From positions 1-40,450 of the IMG/VR virus record IMGVR_UViG_3300049432_000025: a stretch of DNA of 40,450 nucleotides; one strand, 5' to 3'. The notes beneath the pieces are model-generated. The model saw nothing but the letters and a program-made list of their open reading frames with translations, did no database searches and was not told the origin of the DNA. Made by a program: the position numbers and the translations under genes. Positions within the stretch are counted from its first letter, which is position 1. Each line of letters starts with the position of its first letter. Below, piece after piece: positions 22,167 through 28,586 of the stretch. This DNA is from a virus.

Positions 22167-22831
22167 AGCCGTACTACTCCGACGATGCGGTGACGATTTA
22201 CCACGGCGATGCACGCGAGATTGTGCCGATGCTCGGTCCTGTGGACGTGGTGCTAACCGATCCCCCTTACGGCATCGAAGGATCATCGGGCCCGGTCAAT
22301 CTGGCACGCGGCAAAGGTAACTACGGTGCGGCCTTCCATGATGGGCCTGCCTACATCCGTGACGTGATTGTCCCGATCGTGTCCGGACTGATTCGGTCCG
22401 TTCCGTGCGTGGTGCTTACTCCAGGCAACCGTTGTCTCTCCTCGTATCCCCAGCCGGACTCATTCGGCGCGTTCTATCAGCCGGCCTCGTCGGGCCTTCA
22501 GGTGTTCGGGAACGCCGACGCGCAACCGATCTTTTACTACGGCAAGAATGCGCTGGGCCGAAACATGGGCGTGCCCTGCTCCTACGTCCTCACCGAAGCA
22601 CCCCAGGCTAATGGCCATCCGTGTCCGAAGCCTCTGCGCGCGTGGCGAATGCTGCTTAGCAACATCTCCAGGGAAGGCCAGACCGTCCTCGACCCATTCA
22701 TGGGCAGCGGCACGACGCTTCGTGTAGCCAAGGACCTCGGCCGCAAGTCGATCGGCATTGACATCGAGGAACGGTACTGCGAGATCGCAGCTCGTCAGTG
22801 CGCCCAGGAAGTGCTCGGGCTTTCCGCATGA
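22163..22831 (+). CDS. DNA methyltransferase (N6-adenine/N4-cytosine, beta-type order)
   Basis: A 222-residue protein starting at ATG 22163. Motif IV lies near the N-terminus (DVVLTDPPYGIEGSSG, DPPY catalytic) and the SAM-binding motif near the C-terminus (TVLDPFMGSGTTLRVAKDLG, RKSIGIDIEERYCEIAARQ). This order is that of beta-class enzymes. The target-recognition part between them is short, so it is probably a compact orphan methylase with no restriction partner in the window. It may protect phage DNA from host restriction. Overlaps both neighbours. Confidence 0.9.
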   Translation: MKPYYSDDAVTIYHGDAREIVPMLGPVDVVLTDPPYGIEGSSGPVNLARGKGNYGAAFHDGPAYIRDVIVPIVSGLIRSVPCVVLTPGNRCLSSYPQPDSFGAFYQPASSGLQVFGNADAQPIFYYGKNALGRNMGVPCSYVLTEAPQANGHPCPKPLRAWRMLLSNISREGQTVLDPFMGSGTTLRVAKDLGRKSIGIDIEERYCEIAARQCAQEVLGLSA

Positions 22832-23295
22832 GCCCGCGCTACCTCACCCACGCCTTCGTAGTCGCTTCTTTGCTGGCCGTGTGCTTCGTCTGTCTCGTCA
22901 CCTCCGCTAAAGCAGGGGACGAAACGTGCGAGTTCTATCCGGCCGACCAGTGGGCTCCGGAAGGGACCAAGGGCTGCACGTTGGACGGGCCGACCGAAGG
23001 CGTTGCTTCGACATGGCCGGGTCCGGTCGCTGCGGCCCAATGGTGCGTCTGGCCGTGGACCGATTGCACGCCCGTCACGGTGCAGAGCCACGTCACCGGA
23101 GTGACGATCGTGATTACTCCGCAACAGTTCTGCCACTGCTATTGGGAAACTGATCGGCGGCTGATTGACCTGTCGCCCGGACAGGTGGCGGCCCTTGGAT
23201 TGGACCCGGCGGCCGGACTCTTTGACGTGACCGTCACACCCTTCCGAGAAGGTCTGGTCGAGCCGGTACTGCCGGATACGGCGGTGGGGCGATGA
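22828..23295 (+). CDS. Secreted RlpA-like double-psi beta-barrel protein
   Basis: A 155-residue protein. Residues 1-29 are a signal peptide (SPRYLTHAFVVASLLAVCFV, then CLVTSAKA with a signal-peptidase I site A27-K-A29). The mature part has GVASTWPGPVAAAQWC, WPWTDCTPVTVQSHVTGVTI, CHCYWETDRRLIDLSPGQVA, ALGLDPAAGLFDVTVTP. This follows the RlpA/barwin double-psi barrel: A-S-x-x-G start, V-T-V strand, R-x-I-D-L-S loop, G-L-x-x-V-x-V end. RlpA-type proteins act on peptidoglycan. An early-expressed secreted one could modify the host wall. The catalytic Asp is plausible (D of IDLS) but unproven. Confidence 0.7.
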   Translation: MSPRYLTHAFVVASLLAVCFVCLVTSAKAGDETCEFYPADQWAPEGTKGCTLDGPTEGVASTWPGPVAAAQWCVWPWTDCTPVTVQSHVTGVTIVITPQQFCHCYWETDRRLIDLSPGQVAALGLDPAAGLFDVTVTPFREGLVEPVLPDTAVGR

Positions 23296-23516
23296 CTGAG
23301 CCGCGGATCACGCTCACCGACATCATGGAGGCGCGCCGCCTGATGCTGGAGGACAGCCCTAAGACGCCTCGCTACATCCTGTCGAGCGTTGAGGCTTTGC
23401 GGTGGTGCCATCTCACCGACCACAACCTCAAGGTGTGCGTCTCGTGCCGCAATGACGAGGCCGGAATCCGAGGCATTCTGGCCGCCGCTCCTCCCTCAAA
23501 GAAGGTCACTCCATGA
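23292..23516 (+). CDS. Unrecognised small early protein
   Basis: A 74-residue protein, ATGA overlap. It has EPRITLTDIMEARRLMLEDS, VEALRWCHLTDHNLKVCVSC, RNDEAGIRGILAA. Cysteines at WCHLTD and VCVSC with an intervening His could hold one metal ion. No family is recognised. Confidence 0.65.
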   Translation: MTEPRITLTDIMEARRLMLEDSPKTPRYILSSVEALRWCHLTDHNLKVCVSCRNDEAGIRGILAAAPPSKKVTP

Positions 23517-23695
23517 TGGGCTACGCCGGGATGCGGGAAAGGACGACCCAACCGTTGAATACCGCTGCGGCGGTCGGCCTGACGGCCTATACTGAGCGTG
23601 ACACCGAGGGTGATTCGGTTCATGCAATAATGCGCGGCGGCTCGGAGTCCGGGATCACCCCCTGGCTCCGGGCCGTTACCGCGTCATCGAGGTGA
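23513..23695 (+). CDS. Small protein of doubtful status
   Basis: A 60-residue frame from ATG 23513 (ATG 23516 also possible), overlapping the upstream stop and ending 4 nt before the initiator gene. Sequence MGYAGMRERTTQPLNTAAAV, TERDTEGDSVHAIMRGGSES lacks clear structure. Overlap geometry supports it; composition does not strongly. Confidence 0.45.
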   Translation: MMGYAGMRERTTQPLNTAAAVGLTAYTERDTEGDSVHAIMRGGSESGITPWLRAVTASSR

Positions 23696-23699
23696 TTCG

Positions 23700-24491
23700 A
23701 TGACCAAGCGACGTGCTATCTATGGCACCGCTGCTACCAGCCTTTCGCTGGCCCGCTGCTGCCCAGAAGCGCAGCTCCTCTTTGACCGGCTTGTCTCGCA
23801 GGCCGATGACCAGGGACGGCTCCAAGGCGATCCGATGCTGGTCAAGGCATCGTGCATGCCGCTGATCGACCGAGCAACCACCAAAGCCGTTGACCGCTGG
23901 CTCGGAGAGTTGACCGATCAGGGCATGATCCTGCGTTACGAATCGGCCGGCCAACCGCTACTCCAGATCGTCCGATGGTGGGGACACCAAGACTGGCTGC
24001 GCCACGTCTACGCCTCTCGATGGGCACCGCCCGAAGGCTGGGATCAGGACCGCACCAAGGGCAACGGAGCCAAGGAGGATGCCGACAATCTGCCGCCAGA
24101 TGACGGCAAAGTGCCGCCAAGTGGCGGACAGGATGCGGCAGATAGTCGGCAAGTTGCCCCCCTAAGTGGTGGTGGAGTGCGTGGTGAAAGTGGAGACGTG
24201 AGTGAACTAGAGGCGAGTCCGAGTCGTGGTGGAGACGCGCGCGAGGCGGACCCACCACGGCCACCGCCCACCGAGCTTTCTGAACACTCACTTTCACGGC
24301 TCACCACGACCCACTTCGACCTCACCGGCAAACGCTGTAGTCCAGGGGGTGAGGTCATGTACCGCGACCTTCTTCGAATCTATGGGTTCGAGGTGGTCAA
24401 CCGGGCTCAATGGAACGTCGGGGCAACCGATAAGGCCGACCGAGGATTCATTGGTCGGGTCAAGACTCAGTGCAAGAAGGTGGCGGCATGA
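23700..24491 (+). CDS. Replication initiator / replisome organiser-like protein
   Basis: A 263-residue protein from ATG 23700. Residues 1-115 form the winged-helix start common in phage replication organisers: AATSLSLARCCPEAQLLFDR, LVSQADDQGRLQGDPMLVKA, a WLGELTDQGMILRYESAGQP helix-strand unit, then LQIVRWWGHQDWLRHVYASR. Residues 116-200 are an acidic/Pro/Gly-rich linker containing the inverted repeats at 24080-24151. The C-terminal part (YRDLLRIYGFEVVNRAQWNV) would bind a helicase or loader. With no helicase or polymerase in the genome, it presumably recruits host enzymes. The family role is known; the assignment is by pattern. Confidence 0.7.
   Translation: MTKRRAIYGTAATSLSLARCCPEAQLLFDRLVSQADDQGRLQGDPMLVKASCMPLIDRATTKAVDRWLGELTDQGMILRYESAGQPLLQIVRWWGHQDWLRHVYASRWAPPEGWDQDRTKGNGAKEDADNLPPDDGKVPPSGGQDAADSRQVAPLSGGGVRGESGDVSELEASPSRGGDAREADPPRPPPTELSEHSLSRLTTTHFDLTGKRCSPGGEVMYRDLLRIYGFEVVNRAQWNVGATDKADRGFIGRVKTQCKKVAA
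24080..24151. repeat. Nested inverted repeats, candidate replication origin
   Basis: A 17-nt arm at 24080-24096 (TGCCGACAATCTGCCGC) is mirrored at 24135-24151 with one mismatch. Between them lies a second palindrome CCGCCA-AG-TGGCGG (24114-24127), plus further TGCCGCC/GACGGCA copies. All lie in the linker-coding part of the initiator gene, as iterons do in lambda gene O. The linker codons alone do not require this symmetry. Confidence 0.6.
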
Positions 24492-24868
24492 GGCGCATCC
24501 AACGTCAACGATCCAAGGGCTGGCGGATGCCCGAGAACGCGGTCTATGTCGGCCGGCCGTCCTTGTGGGGCAATCCCTACACCATCCGTGACATCTCAGC
24601 GATGTTCCCCGAGATTGAGCCGTCTAACCGAGCCGCGGCAGCCGTTCGCATGTACCGCGGCCAGTTGGAGCATTGGGGGCTGATGTCGGACTACGGCATG
24701 TACGTCACCGATGCTCGGTGGGACGCGACCGACCGCATCATCCAAGAAACCGGGGCCAAGAACATGCGCGAGTACGCGCCCTTTGCCCTCAAAGGCAAGG
24801 ACCTCGTGTGCTGGTGCCCGCTCGACCAGCCCTGCCATGCCGACGTACTCCTGGAGCTGGCCGCATGA
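24488..24868 (+). CDS. DUF4326-family protein
   Basis: A 126-residue protein, ATG 24488. The start RQRSKGWRMPENAVYVGRPS, LWGNPYTIRD and the end LKGKDLVCWCPLDQPCHADV, LLELA are the two hallmarks of the DUF4326 family, widespread in phages and bacteria and with no proven biochemical role. The conserved W-G-N-P-Y and C-W-C-P-x-x-x-P-C-H-A-D could form a metal or catalytic site. The middle (MYRGQLEHWGLMSDYGMYVT) is family-variable. Confidence 0.85.
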   Translation: MRRIQRQRSKGWRMPENAVYVGRPSLWGNPYTIRDISAMFPEIEPSNRAAAAVRMYRGQLEHWGLMSDYGMYVTDARWDATDRIIQETGAKNMREYAPFALKGKDLVCWCPLDQPCHADVLLELAA

Positions 24869-24897
24869 GCTGGACCACCGACAACCCCGGACCCCAC
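24865..24897 (+). repeat. 33-bp gene-start cassette, copy A
   Basis: Identical over 33 bases to 26027-26059 and 26795-26827, each beginning exactly at an ATG that overlaps the upstream stop codon. It codes for MSWTTDNPGPH. There are no synonymous differences between the three copies. Confidence 0.95.
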
Positions 24898-24942
24898 GAA
24901 GGGCATTGGGAAACGATTACTCCGAGAGAGGTGGCGGCATGA
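24865..24942 (+). CDS. 25-residue peptide carrying the MSWTTDNPGPH cassette
   Basis: ATG 24865 to TGA 24940-24942, overlapping both neighbours by 4 nt. It encodes SWTTDNPGPHEGHWETITPR then EVAA. The first 33 bases are identical to the starts of the genes at 26027 and 26795. This is the shortest carrier of the repeated N-terminus. No function is known. Confidence 0.6.
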   Translation: MSWTTDNPGPHEGHWETITPREVAA

Positions 24943-25379
24943 GCGAAACGCTATTGAGTCCTGAGGAAATCGCGCGCCGACTGCGCCAATACCTCCGCGA
25001 GTTCGACATGGCCTATCAAGGCCCCCTGGAGTTGATCGATGCGTTGGAAAAATGGGCGAACGGGTCCTATCCCCGTCGCGGGCAAGTGCTGCCACTTCGT
25101 TCTGAGCTAGGCCCGCCACCGTGGTCGCCGGACGATCCCGCCTTGCAGCGTTGGGAGGCGGCTCACGGTCATGACGTGCGTCTGGAGTGCGATGCCGTCG
25201 ATGGTTGTGGAGCGGCGGATGCGGAACCACCGGAGCATCGCGCCCTAGAGGGACTACGCACGCTGCTCGACGCTATCGAAACGATGGACCAGAAGGTCAC
25301 GCCTTACGGTGACGACCGCCCGGACGGAGGAGAAGGTCGCCGAGAAGGTGAAGGCCGAAGCCGACCGCAAGGAAACTGA
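24939..25379 (+). CDS. Unrecognised acidic early protein
   Basis: A 146-residue protein from ATG 24939. Helical N-terminus (SPEEIARRLRQYLREFDMAY, PLELIDALEKWANGSYPRRG), a proline-rich middle, then ALEGLRTLLDAIETMDQKV. The last 25 residues after about 122 are low-complexity (GEGRREGEGRSRPQ) and lie over the start of the next gene in another frame, so a natural stop may once have been earlier. No family is recognised. Confidence 0.65.
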   Translation: MSETLLSPEEIARRLRQYLREFDMAYQGPLELIDALEKWANGSYPRRGQVLPLRSELGPPPWSPDDPALQRWEAAHGHDVRLECDAVDGCGAADAEPPEHRALEGLRTLLDAIETMDQKVTPYGDDRPDGGEGRREGEGRSRPQGN

Positions 25380-25551
25380 ACGGCTCCGACTCAAGGCCGA
25401 GAATGCGACCGATGAGGAGAAGCGCCGCGCCTCGATCACCCGTCGAGCGATCGGCCTATGGATCAAGCAACGGCCGGCCGATCCGGTTCCGACGAGCTTC
25501 GATGAGCTGGAAGCGTGGCTAATCGCAAACGAAGGACAGGCAGCAGCATGA
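25309..25551 (+). CDS. Charged helical protein
   Basis: An 80-residue frame with GTG start 25309, overlapping the previous gene by 71 nt, and ATGA overlap with the next. The N-terminal half is a Lys/Glu-rich helix (TEEKVAEKVKAEADRKETER, LRLKAENATDEEKRRA) that may form a coiled coil. Then RAIGLWIKQRPADPVPTSFD, ELEAWLIANEGQ. AGAAGG-like sequence before the start is a possible ribosome site. Confidence 0.6.
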   Translation: MTTARTEEKVAEKVKAEADRKETERLRLKAENATDEEKRRASITRRAIGLWIKQRPADPVPTSFDELEAWLIANEGQAAA

Positions 25552-26030
25552 CTCGATACGCAGCCCAAACCGAGGTGAGCAGCGACCGCTCACGCAACGA
25601 GATCGAAAAGACGTTGGCCCGGTACGGAGCCGATCAGTTTTTCTATGGCTGGCAGGACACGGCGGCCACTATCGGCTTTCGGATGCACGGCCGCCGTATT
25701 CAGTTCCTGGTGCCGCTGCCCGATCGACAGTCCGACGAGTTCACTCTGACGCCATCGCGGAAGTACGAGCGCAACATGATCGACGCGAACCGCGCCTACG
25801 AGCAGGCCGTCCGTCAGAAGTGGCGCGCGCTGTCGCTCGTGGTCAAGGCGAAGCTCGAAGCGGTCGAGTCGGGGATTACCACCTTCGAGGAAGAGTTCCT
25901 TGCTCACATGGTCCTGCCTAACGGCCAGCGCGTCGGTGACTTCATGATCCCGCAGGTCGAGAAGGCATACCTCAGCGGAAAGATGCCGCCGATGCTACCG
26001 CTCCTCGAAATGAAAGACGCCGAGTCATGA
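25548..26030 (+). CDS. Conserved phage protein of unknown function
   Basis: A 160-residue protein. The opening TRYAAQTEVSSDRSRNEIEK, TLARYGADQFFYGWQDTAAT and the later QKWRALSLVVKAKLEAVESG, ITTFEEEFLAHMVLPNGQRV pattern is one I recognise from many uncultured and actinobacterial phages, always unassigned. It looks like a soluble alpha/beta protein with a beta-sheet core (GFRMHGRRIQFLVPLPD). Position shortly after the initiator suggests a replication or recombination role, which is inference. Confidence 0.8.
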   Translation: MTRYAAQTEVSSDRSRNEIEKTLARYGADQFFYGWQDTAATIGFRMHGRRIQFLVPLPDRQSDEFTLTPSRKYERNMIDANRAYEQAVRQKWRALSLVVKAKLEAVESGITTFEEEFLAHMVLPNGQRVGDFMIPQVEKAYLSGKMPPMLPLLEMKDAES

Positions 26031-26059
26031 GCTGGACCACCGACAACCCCGGACCCCAC
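26027..26059 (+). repeat. 33-bp gene-start cassette, copy B
   Basis: Second exact copy of the MSWTTDNPGPH-coding segment. It continues CCGAA, matching the longer PGPHP form found at 26307 and 27012. Confidence 0.95.
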
Positions 26060-26551
26060 CCGAACCGGCCGATGCCCGACGTTCAGCGTATCTCGCCACC
26101 TTGGACGAACCGCGCCCAGGAGTTGGTTCAGGCATTCCGTGAGGCCGTATCTCTGGCTCATCACAACGGTGCTCGATATGCTGCGGAGTTCCCGAATCCA
26201 CTCGTGAGCAAGCCCCATCGTGACGTGGAGGACGCCGACTACAACTGCGACAACGAATGGTGCCTTCGGTTCTGGGCGATGGTCCGTGAGGCCGAGTCGA
26301 TGAGCGACCCCGGACCCCACCCGAAAGAGGCGGGCGCCGAGTTGATCCTGCTAGACCTCGCCTTGCAGGAAGCCGCCGCAATCGAGCGCCGCCGCGTGGT
26401 GGACACGCTCAATCTCCTAGAGCGCACGGCAAGTAAGTTCATTGTCCGCTTCCGGTTCGCCCCGAAGAAGGAGCGCGAGGACCGACTGCTCGAACTGGAG
26501 ATTGCAGCGAATCACGCCCGCACCATTCTCGATGAGGTCACTACCCCATGA
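26027..26551 (+). CDS. Helical early protein with two PGPHP motifs
   Basis: A 174-residue protein whose first 11 residues are the MSWTTDNPGPH cassette. A helical domain follows (NRAQELVQAFREAVSLAHHN), then CDNEWCLRFWAMVREAES. At about residue 91 there is a second copy, MSDPGPHPKEA (25-bp repeat 26307-26331), then another helical domain (LILLDLALQEAAAIERRRVV, DTLNLLERTASKFIVRFRF). It looks like two once-separate small genes, each with its own cassette, fused into one. Confidence 0.7.
   Translation: MSWTTDNPGPHPNRPMPDVQRISPPWTNRAQELVQAFREAVSLAHHNGARYAAEFPNPLVSKPHRDVEDADYNCDNEWCLRFWAMVREAESMSDPGPHPKEAGAELILLDLALQEAAAIERRRVVDTLNLLERTASKFIVRFRFAPKKEREDRLLELEIAANHARTILDEVTTP
26307..26331 (+). repeat. 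25-bp PGPHPKEA repeat, copy D
   Basis: Identical over 25 bases (ACCCCGGACCCCACCCGAAA then GAGGC) to 27012-27036, and sharing its first 19 bases with copy B. Here it is internal to the gene at 26027, next to an in-frame ATG (26300). Confidence 0.9.
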
Positions 26552-26625
26552 CCCTCTCTGACCCGAAGCCCCGTTGTCCGGTGTGCGGTCATCGGTCGCC
26601 CTGCCGCATCTGCGGGTGTCGATGA
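26548..26625 (+). CDS. 25-residue zinc-finger micro-protein
   Basis: ATG 26548 overlaps the upstream stop as ATGA; TGA at 26623-26625 overlaps the next ATG. It encodes TLSDPKPRCPVCGHRSPCRI then CGCR. Four to five cysteines in CPVCG and CRICGC give a minimal zinc knuckle. Confidence 0.6.
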   Translation: MTLSDPKPRCPVCGHRSPCRICGCR

Positions 26626-26795
26626 TGCGCGACCGCTCAGTCTTCGAAGTGGTGCGCGCTATCGAAGTCATGCACCGGCAGCCGAACTACCACGACTGGA
26701 GCGCCTACGACATGGCCCGCTTCCTTGTGGAGCGATACCACTGGCCGCTGAGCGATAGCGGGCGTCGGCAGACGCCTTCCGAGAAGGTCCCCTGA
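26622..26795 (+). CDS. Unrecognised small early protein
   Basis: A 57-residue protein (ATG 26622 or 26625). It reads MRDRSVFEVVRAIEVMHRQP, NYHDWSAYDMARFLVERYHW, PLSDSGRRQTPSEKV. It is helical with conserved-looking aromatic residues. The stop overlaps the next cassette ATG. Confidence 0.6.
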   Translation: MMRDRSVFEVVRAIEVMHRQPNYHDWSAYDMARFLVERYHWPLSDSGRRQTPSEKVP

Positions 26796-26827
26796 TGAGC
26801 TGGACCACCGACAACCCCGGACCCCAC
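26795..26827 (+). repeat. 33-bp gene-start cassette, copy C
   Basis: Third exact copy of the 33-bp start cassette. Divergence begins directly after the CAC codon (CCCGAACTGG here). Confidence 0.95.
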
Positions 26828-27046
26828 CCCGAACTGGAATGGGAATGCACTCCTCAGAAGGGATTGCAGGCTAGGCCCTGTGCCAACCGGCGGCTACCCC
26901 TCAAAGAGATGCCGGGTATTCCGATGCCCTATCAGCCCCACCGTCGCATCGGCCTTCATTCCTACGAGCCGGGCCGAGCACACGAGGCGTTCTTTGACCT
27001 GGTTCGGGCCAACCCCGGACCCCACCCGAAAGAGGCTGTGGCATGA
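26795..27046 (+). CDS. Early protein with cassette at both ends
   Basis: An 83-residue protein that begins MSWTTDNPGPHPELEWE and ends LVRANPGPHPKEAVA, so a PGPHP motif stands at both termini. The middle (TPQKGLQARPCANRRLPLKE, YQPHRRIGLHSYEPGRAHEA) has no recognisable fold. The C-terminal copy is the 25-bp repeat 27012-27036. It may be a product of recombination between cassettes. Confidence 0.6.
   Translation: MSWTTDNPGPHPELEWECTPQKGLQARPCANRRLPLKEMPGIPMPYQPHRRIGLHSYEPGRAHEAFFDLVRANPGPHPKEAVA
27012..27036 (+). repeat. 25-bp PGPHPKEA repeat, copy E
   Basis: Exact copy of 26307-26331. It codes for the C-terminal end of the gene at 26795, ten bases before its stop. Confidence 0.9.
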
Positions 27047-27378
27047 GCCCCGAATCCAACGCCGAACGCAGCCTCGCTACCCTCATTGACTGGGAAGGGT
27101 TGGCCCGGCCCGAACGGGAAGTGACCTTCTACCCCTCCAGGAAATGGCGGTTCGATTTCGCGTGGCCGGCCCACAAGTTGGCCGTCGAGGTCGAAGGCGG
27201 GTCATGGGTCAACGGCGCGCACACCAGGGGCAGCCACTTTGAGTCCGACGCCGAAAAGTACAACGCCGCGGCTGAGCTCGGCTGGACCGTCCTGCGCTAC
27301 ACGCCGCGCATGATCGACTCCGGGCAGGCGCTCTACCAGATCCGCCGCATCATCGAAGCAAGGAAGGCAGCAGCATGA
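27043..27378 (+). CDS. DUF559/VSR-like PD-(D/E)XK endonuclease
   Basis: A 111-residue protein. After a helix (SPESNAERSLATLIDWEGL) come the catalytic strands REVTFYPSRKWRFDFAWPAH, KLAVEVEGGSWVNGAHTRGS, with D in RFDFAW and E-x-E in AVEVEGG. Then a helix DAEKYNAAAELGWTVLRYTP. This is the minimal VSR/DUF559 nuclease fold. Roles known for relatives include mismatch nicking and junction processing. The specific role here is unknown. Confidence 0.8.
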   Translation: MSPESNAERSLATLIDWEGLARPEREVTFYPSRKWRFDFAWPAHKLAVEVEGGSWVNGAHTRGSHFESDAEKYNAAAELGWTVLRYTPRMIDSGQALYQIRRIIEARKAAA

Positions 27379-27602
27379 CGACCGAAACCGCGACTCCCGT
27401 TTCACCGGAACGCCTGTTCACCGTGGGCCAGAAGCACCCGCAGCGGTACACATGCCCCGGTTGTGGGGAAAGCGGCCTTGCCCGAACAGCTCTGGTCGAA
27501 CTCGCCTACGTGTTCACCGCCTGCGACTGCCCGAAGGTCGATTACCGCCACCTCTACGAGCAGTTGTGGCATCAGCGTTGTTTTCGTGGCGCGGCCGCAT
27601 GA
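27375..27602 (+). CDS. Zinc-finger mini-protein
   Basis: A 75-residue protein. The pair CPGCGESGLA and a later CDCPKVDYRH with HQRC near the end make a compact zinc site. VELAYVFTACDC forms the strand between them. It overlaps both neighbours by 4 nt. No specific function is assigned. Confidence 0.65.
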   Translation: MTTETATPVSPERLFTVGQKHPQRYTCPGCGESGLARTALVELAYVFTACDCPKVDYRHLYEQLWHQRCFRGAAA

Positions 27603-27895
27603 CACACCATAGCGCGCAGGACGGCCTGCGAGAGAGGGAAGGCATGAGCAGCGAGGACGCAAATGCTCGCGCGCGAGGTTTGGCGCACAGGTCGGCCGCG
27701 ATCAAGCCGACCGCCGATGCAGATGCGATGGCAGCCCTGGAGCACCTGTTCTTCATCATCGAACGGCTGGACCGCACTCAGGGCTCCGAGACAGACCTGA
27801 GCCACAACGTGACCGTGACGCTCCAGACGTGGAAGCAGTTGGTTAGTCCGGCCGTGGCGACCGTTCGTCGGGCTCTTGATGAGCGTTCCCGATGA
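27599..27895 (+). CDS. Unrecognised helical early protein
   Basis: A 98-residue protein from ATG 27599; ATG 27644 with GGGAAGG upstream is an alternative start that would give 83 residues. Helices: DADAMAALEHLFFIIERLDR, VTVTLQTWKQLVSPAVATVR, RALDE. No cysteine pairs or membrane segments. Function unknown. Confidence 0.6.
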   Translation: MTHHSAQDGLREREGMSSEDANARARGLAHRSAAIKPTADADAMAALEHLFFIIERLDRTQGSETDLSHNVTVTLQTWKQLVSPAVATVRRALDERSR

Positions 27896-28230
27896 CCCCG
27901 CCTGACCCCTCATCCGGGCGTGAGCCGGACCGAGGCGCAGGCCGTCCCACATCAGCGTGGAAGCGGGCGATGCTCAGACAGCGATGGAGCCGAATCCAAG
28001 GTCATCTCGACCACATGAGCGCCGACGAGTTTGAGGACTTTGCTGAGGTCTTGGATGCTGCGGCCGAGGAAAAGGTACGCCGCCTCACTCCCTCAAAGTC
28101 TCCGGTTCCTGAGCAAGTAGGGGACTGTCGGTCATCGTGCCCTCTTTGGACGGAAGCACTCGGACGATTCGCCGCGCTGGCTGACGACATTGACCCAGTT
28201 AGTCGCCCGCCTGAGCAAGTAGGGGACTAG
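27892..28230 (+). CDS. Early protein with duplicated PEQVGD segment
   Basis: A 112-residue protein with ATGA overlap. Basic N-terminus (GAGRPTSAWKRAMLRQRWSR), an acidic helix (SADEFEDFAEVLDAAAEEKV), then PVPEQVGDCRSSCP and at the very end RPPEQVGD. The two PEQVGD copies come from a 19-bp direct repeat 102 bp (34 codons) apart. No family is recognised. Confidence 0.6.
   Translation: MTPPDPSSGREPDRGAGRPTSAWKRAMLRQRWSRIQGHLDHMSADEFEDFAEVLDAAAEEKVRRLTPSKSPVPEQVGDCRSSCPLWTEALGRFAALADDIDPVSRPPEQVGD
28108..28228 (+). repeat. 19-bp direct repeats 102 bp apart
   Basis: CCTGAGCAAGTAGGGGACT occurs at 28108-28126 and 28210-28228. The frame is kept, and the second copy supplies the gene's stop codon region (GGGGACTAG). 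It also places AGTAGGGGA upstream of the next ATG at 28233 as a possible ribosome site. Confidence 0.9.
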
Positions 28231-28232
28231 CA

Positions 28233-28532
28233 ATGCCCCGCCCCGCCGTGACGTGTCCATCCTGCGGCCAAGTACTGCCCGGTACGCATGGCAAGCCACT
28301 GACGCCGGCCGAACTCGACGCGCTATCCGCCTGGTGGCACACCGGCAACATGAAGCGGGCCGCCGACCTGCTGAGCCGTTCGGAGCGGACGGTCATCAAC
28401 CAGCTCGCATCCGCCCGAATCCGCAACGGTGTCCACACTACGCTGGAACTGCTCCAGCTCCACATCGGAGAACTACGCTCGATGAGCGACCTGCTTACGT
28501 CACATAAAGTTGCGACGCGGAAGGCGGCCTGA
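28233..28532 (+). CDS. LuxR/GerE-like HTH protein with zinc knuckle
   Basis: A 99-residue protein. CPSCGQVLPG near the start is half a zinc knuckle. Residues about 26-70 (PAELDALSAWWHTGNMKRAA, DLLSRSERTVINQLASARIR) resemble the GerE helix-turn-helix, with A-A-D-L-L and S-x-R-T-V-I-N as turn and recognition helix. It is probably an early transcription regulator. The targets are unknown; the dyad at 28570-28586 just downstream is one candidate. Confidence 0.7.
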   Translation: MPRPAVTCPSCGQVLPGTHGKPLTPAELDALSAWWHTGNMKRAADLLSRSERTVINQLASARIRNGVHTTLELLQLHIGELRSMSDLLTSHKVATRKAA

Positions 28533-28569
28533 CCATGTTCTGCGGAATCGGTGTTAGTACTGAGCGTGG

Positions 28570-28586
28570 TATGTCTACCAGACATA
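28570..28586. promoter_or_regulatory. Perfect 7-bp dyad, operator-like
   Basis: TATGTCT-ACC-AGACATA is a perfect inverted repeat in a stretch with lower GC than its surroundings. It lies in the non-coding gap after the HTH gene and is not followed by a T-tract in either direction, so a protein-binding site is more likely than a terminator. Confidence 0.6.

Noticed and set aside
24865-27036. NPGP in the repeated cassette as a 2A-type ribosome-skipping signal
   Set aside because: 2A skipping needs the D-x-E-x-NPGP context and works on eukaryotic ribosomes. Here the sequence is TTDNPGPH at a bacterial gene start, so skipping is not credible.
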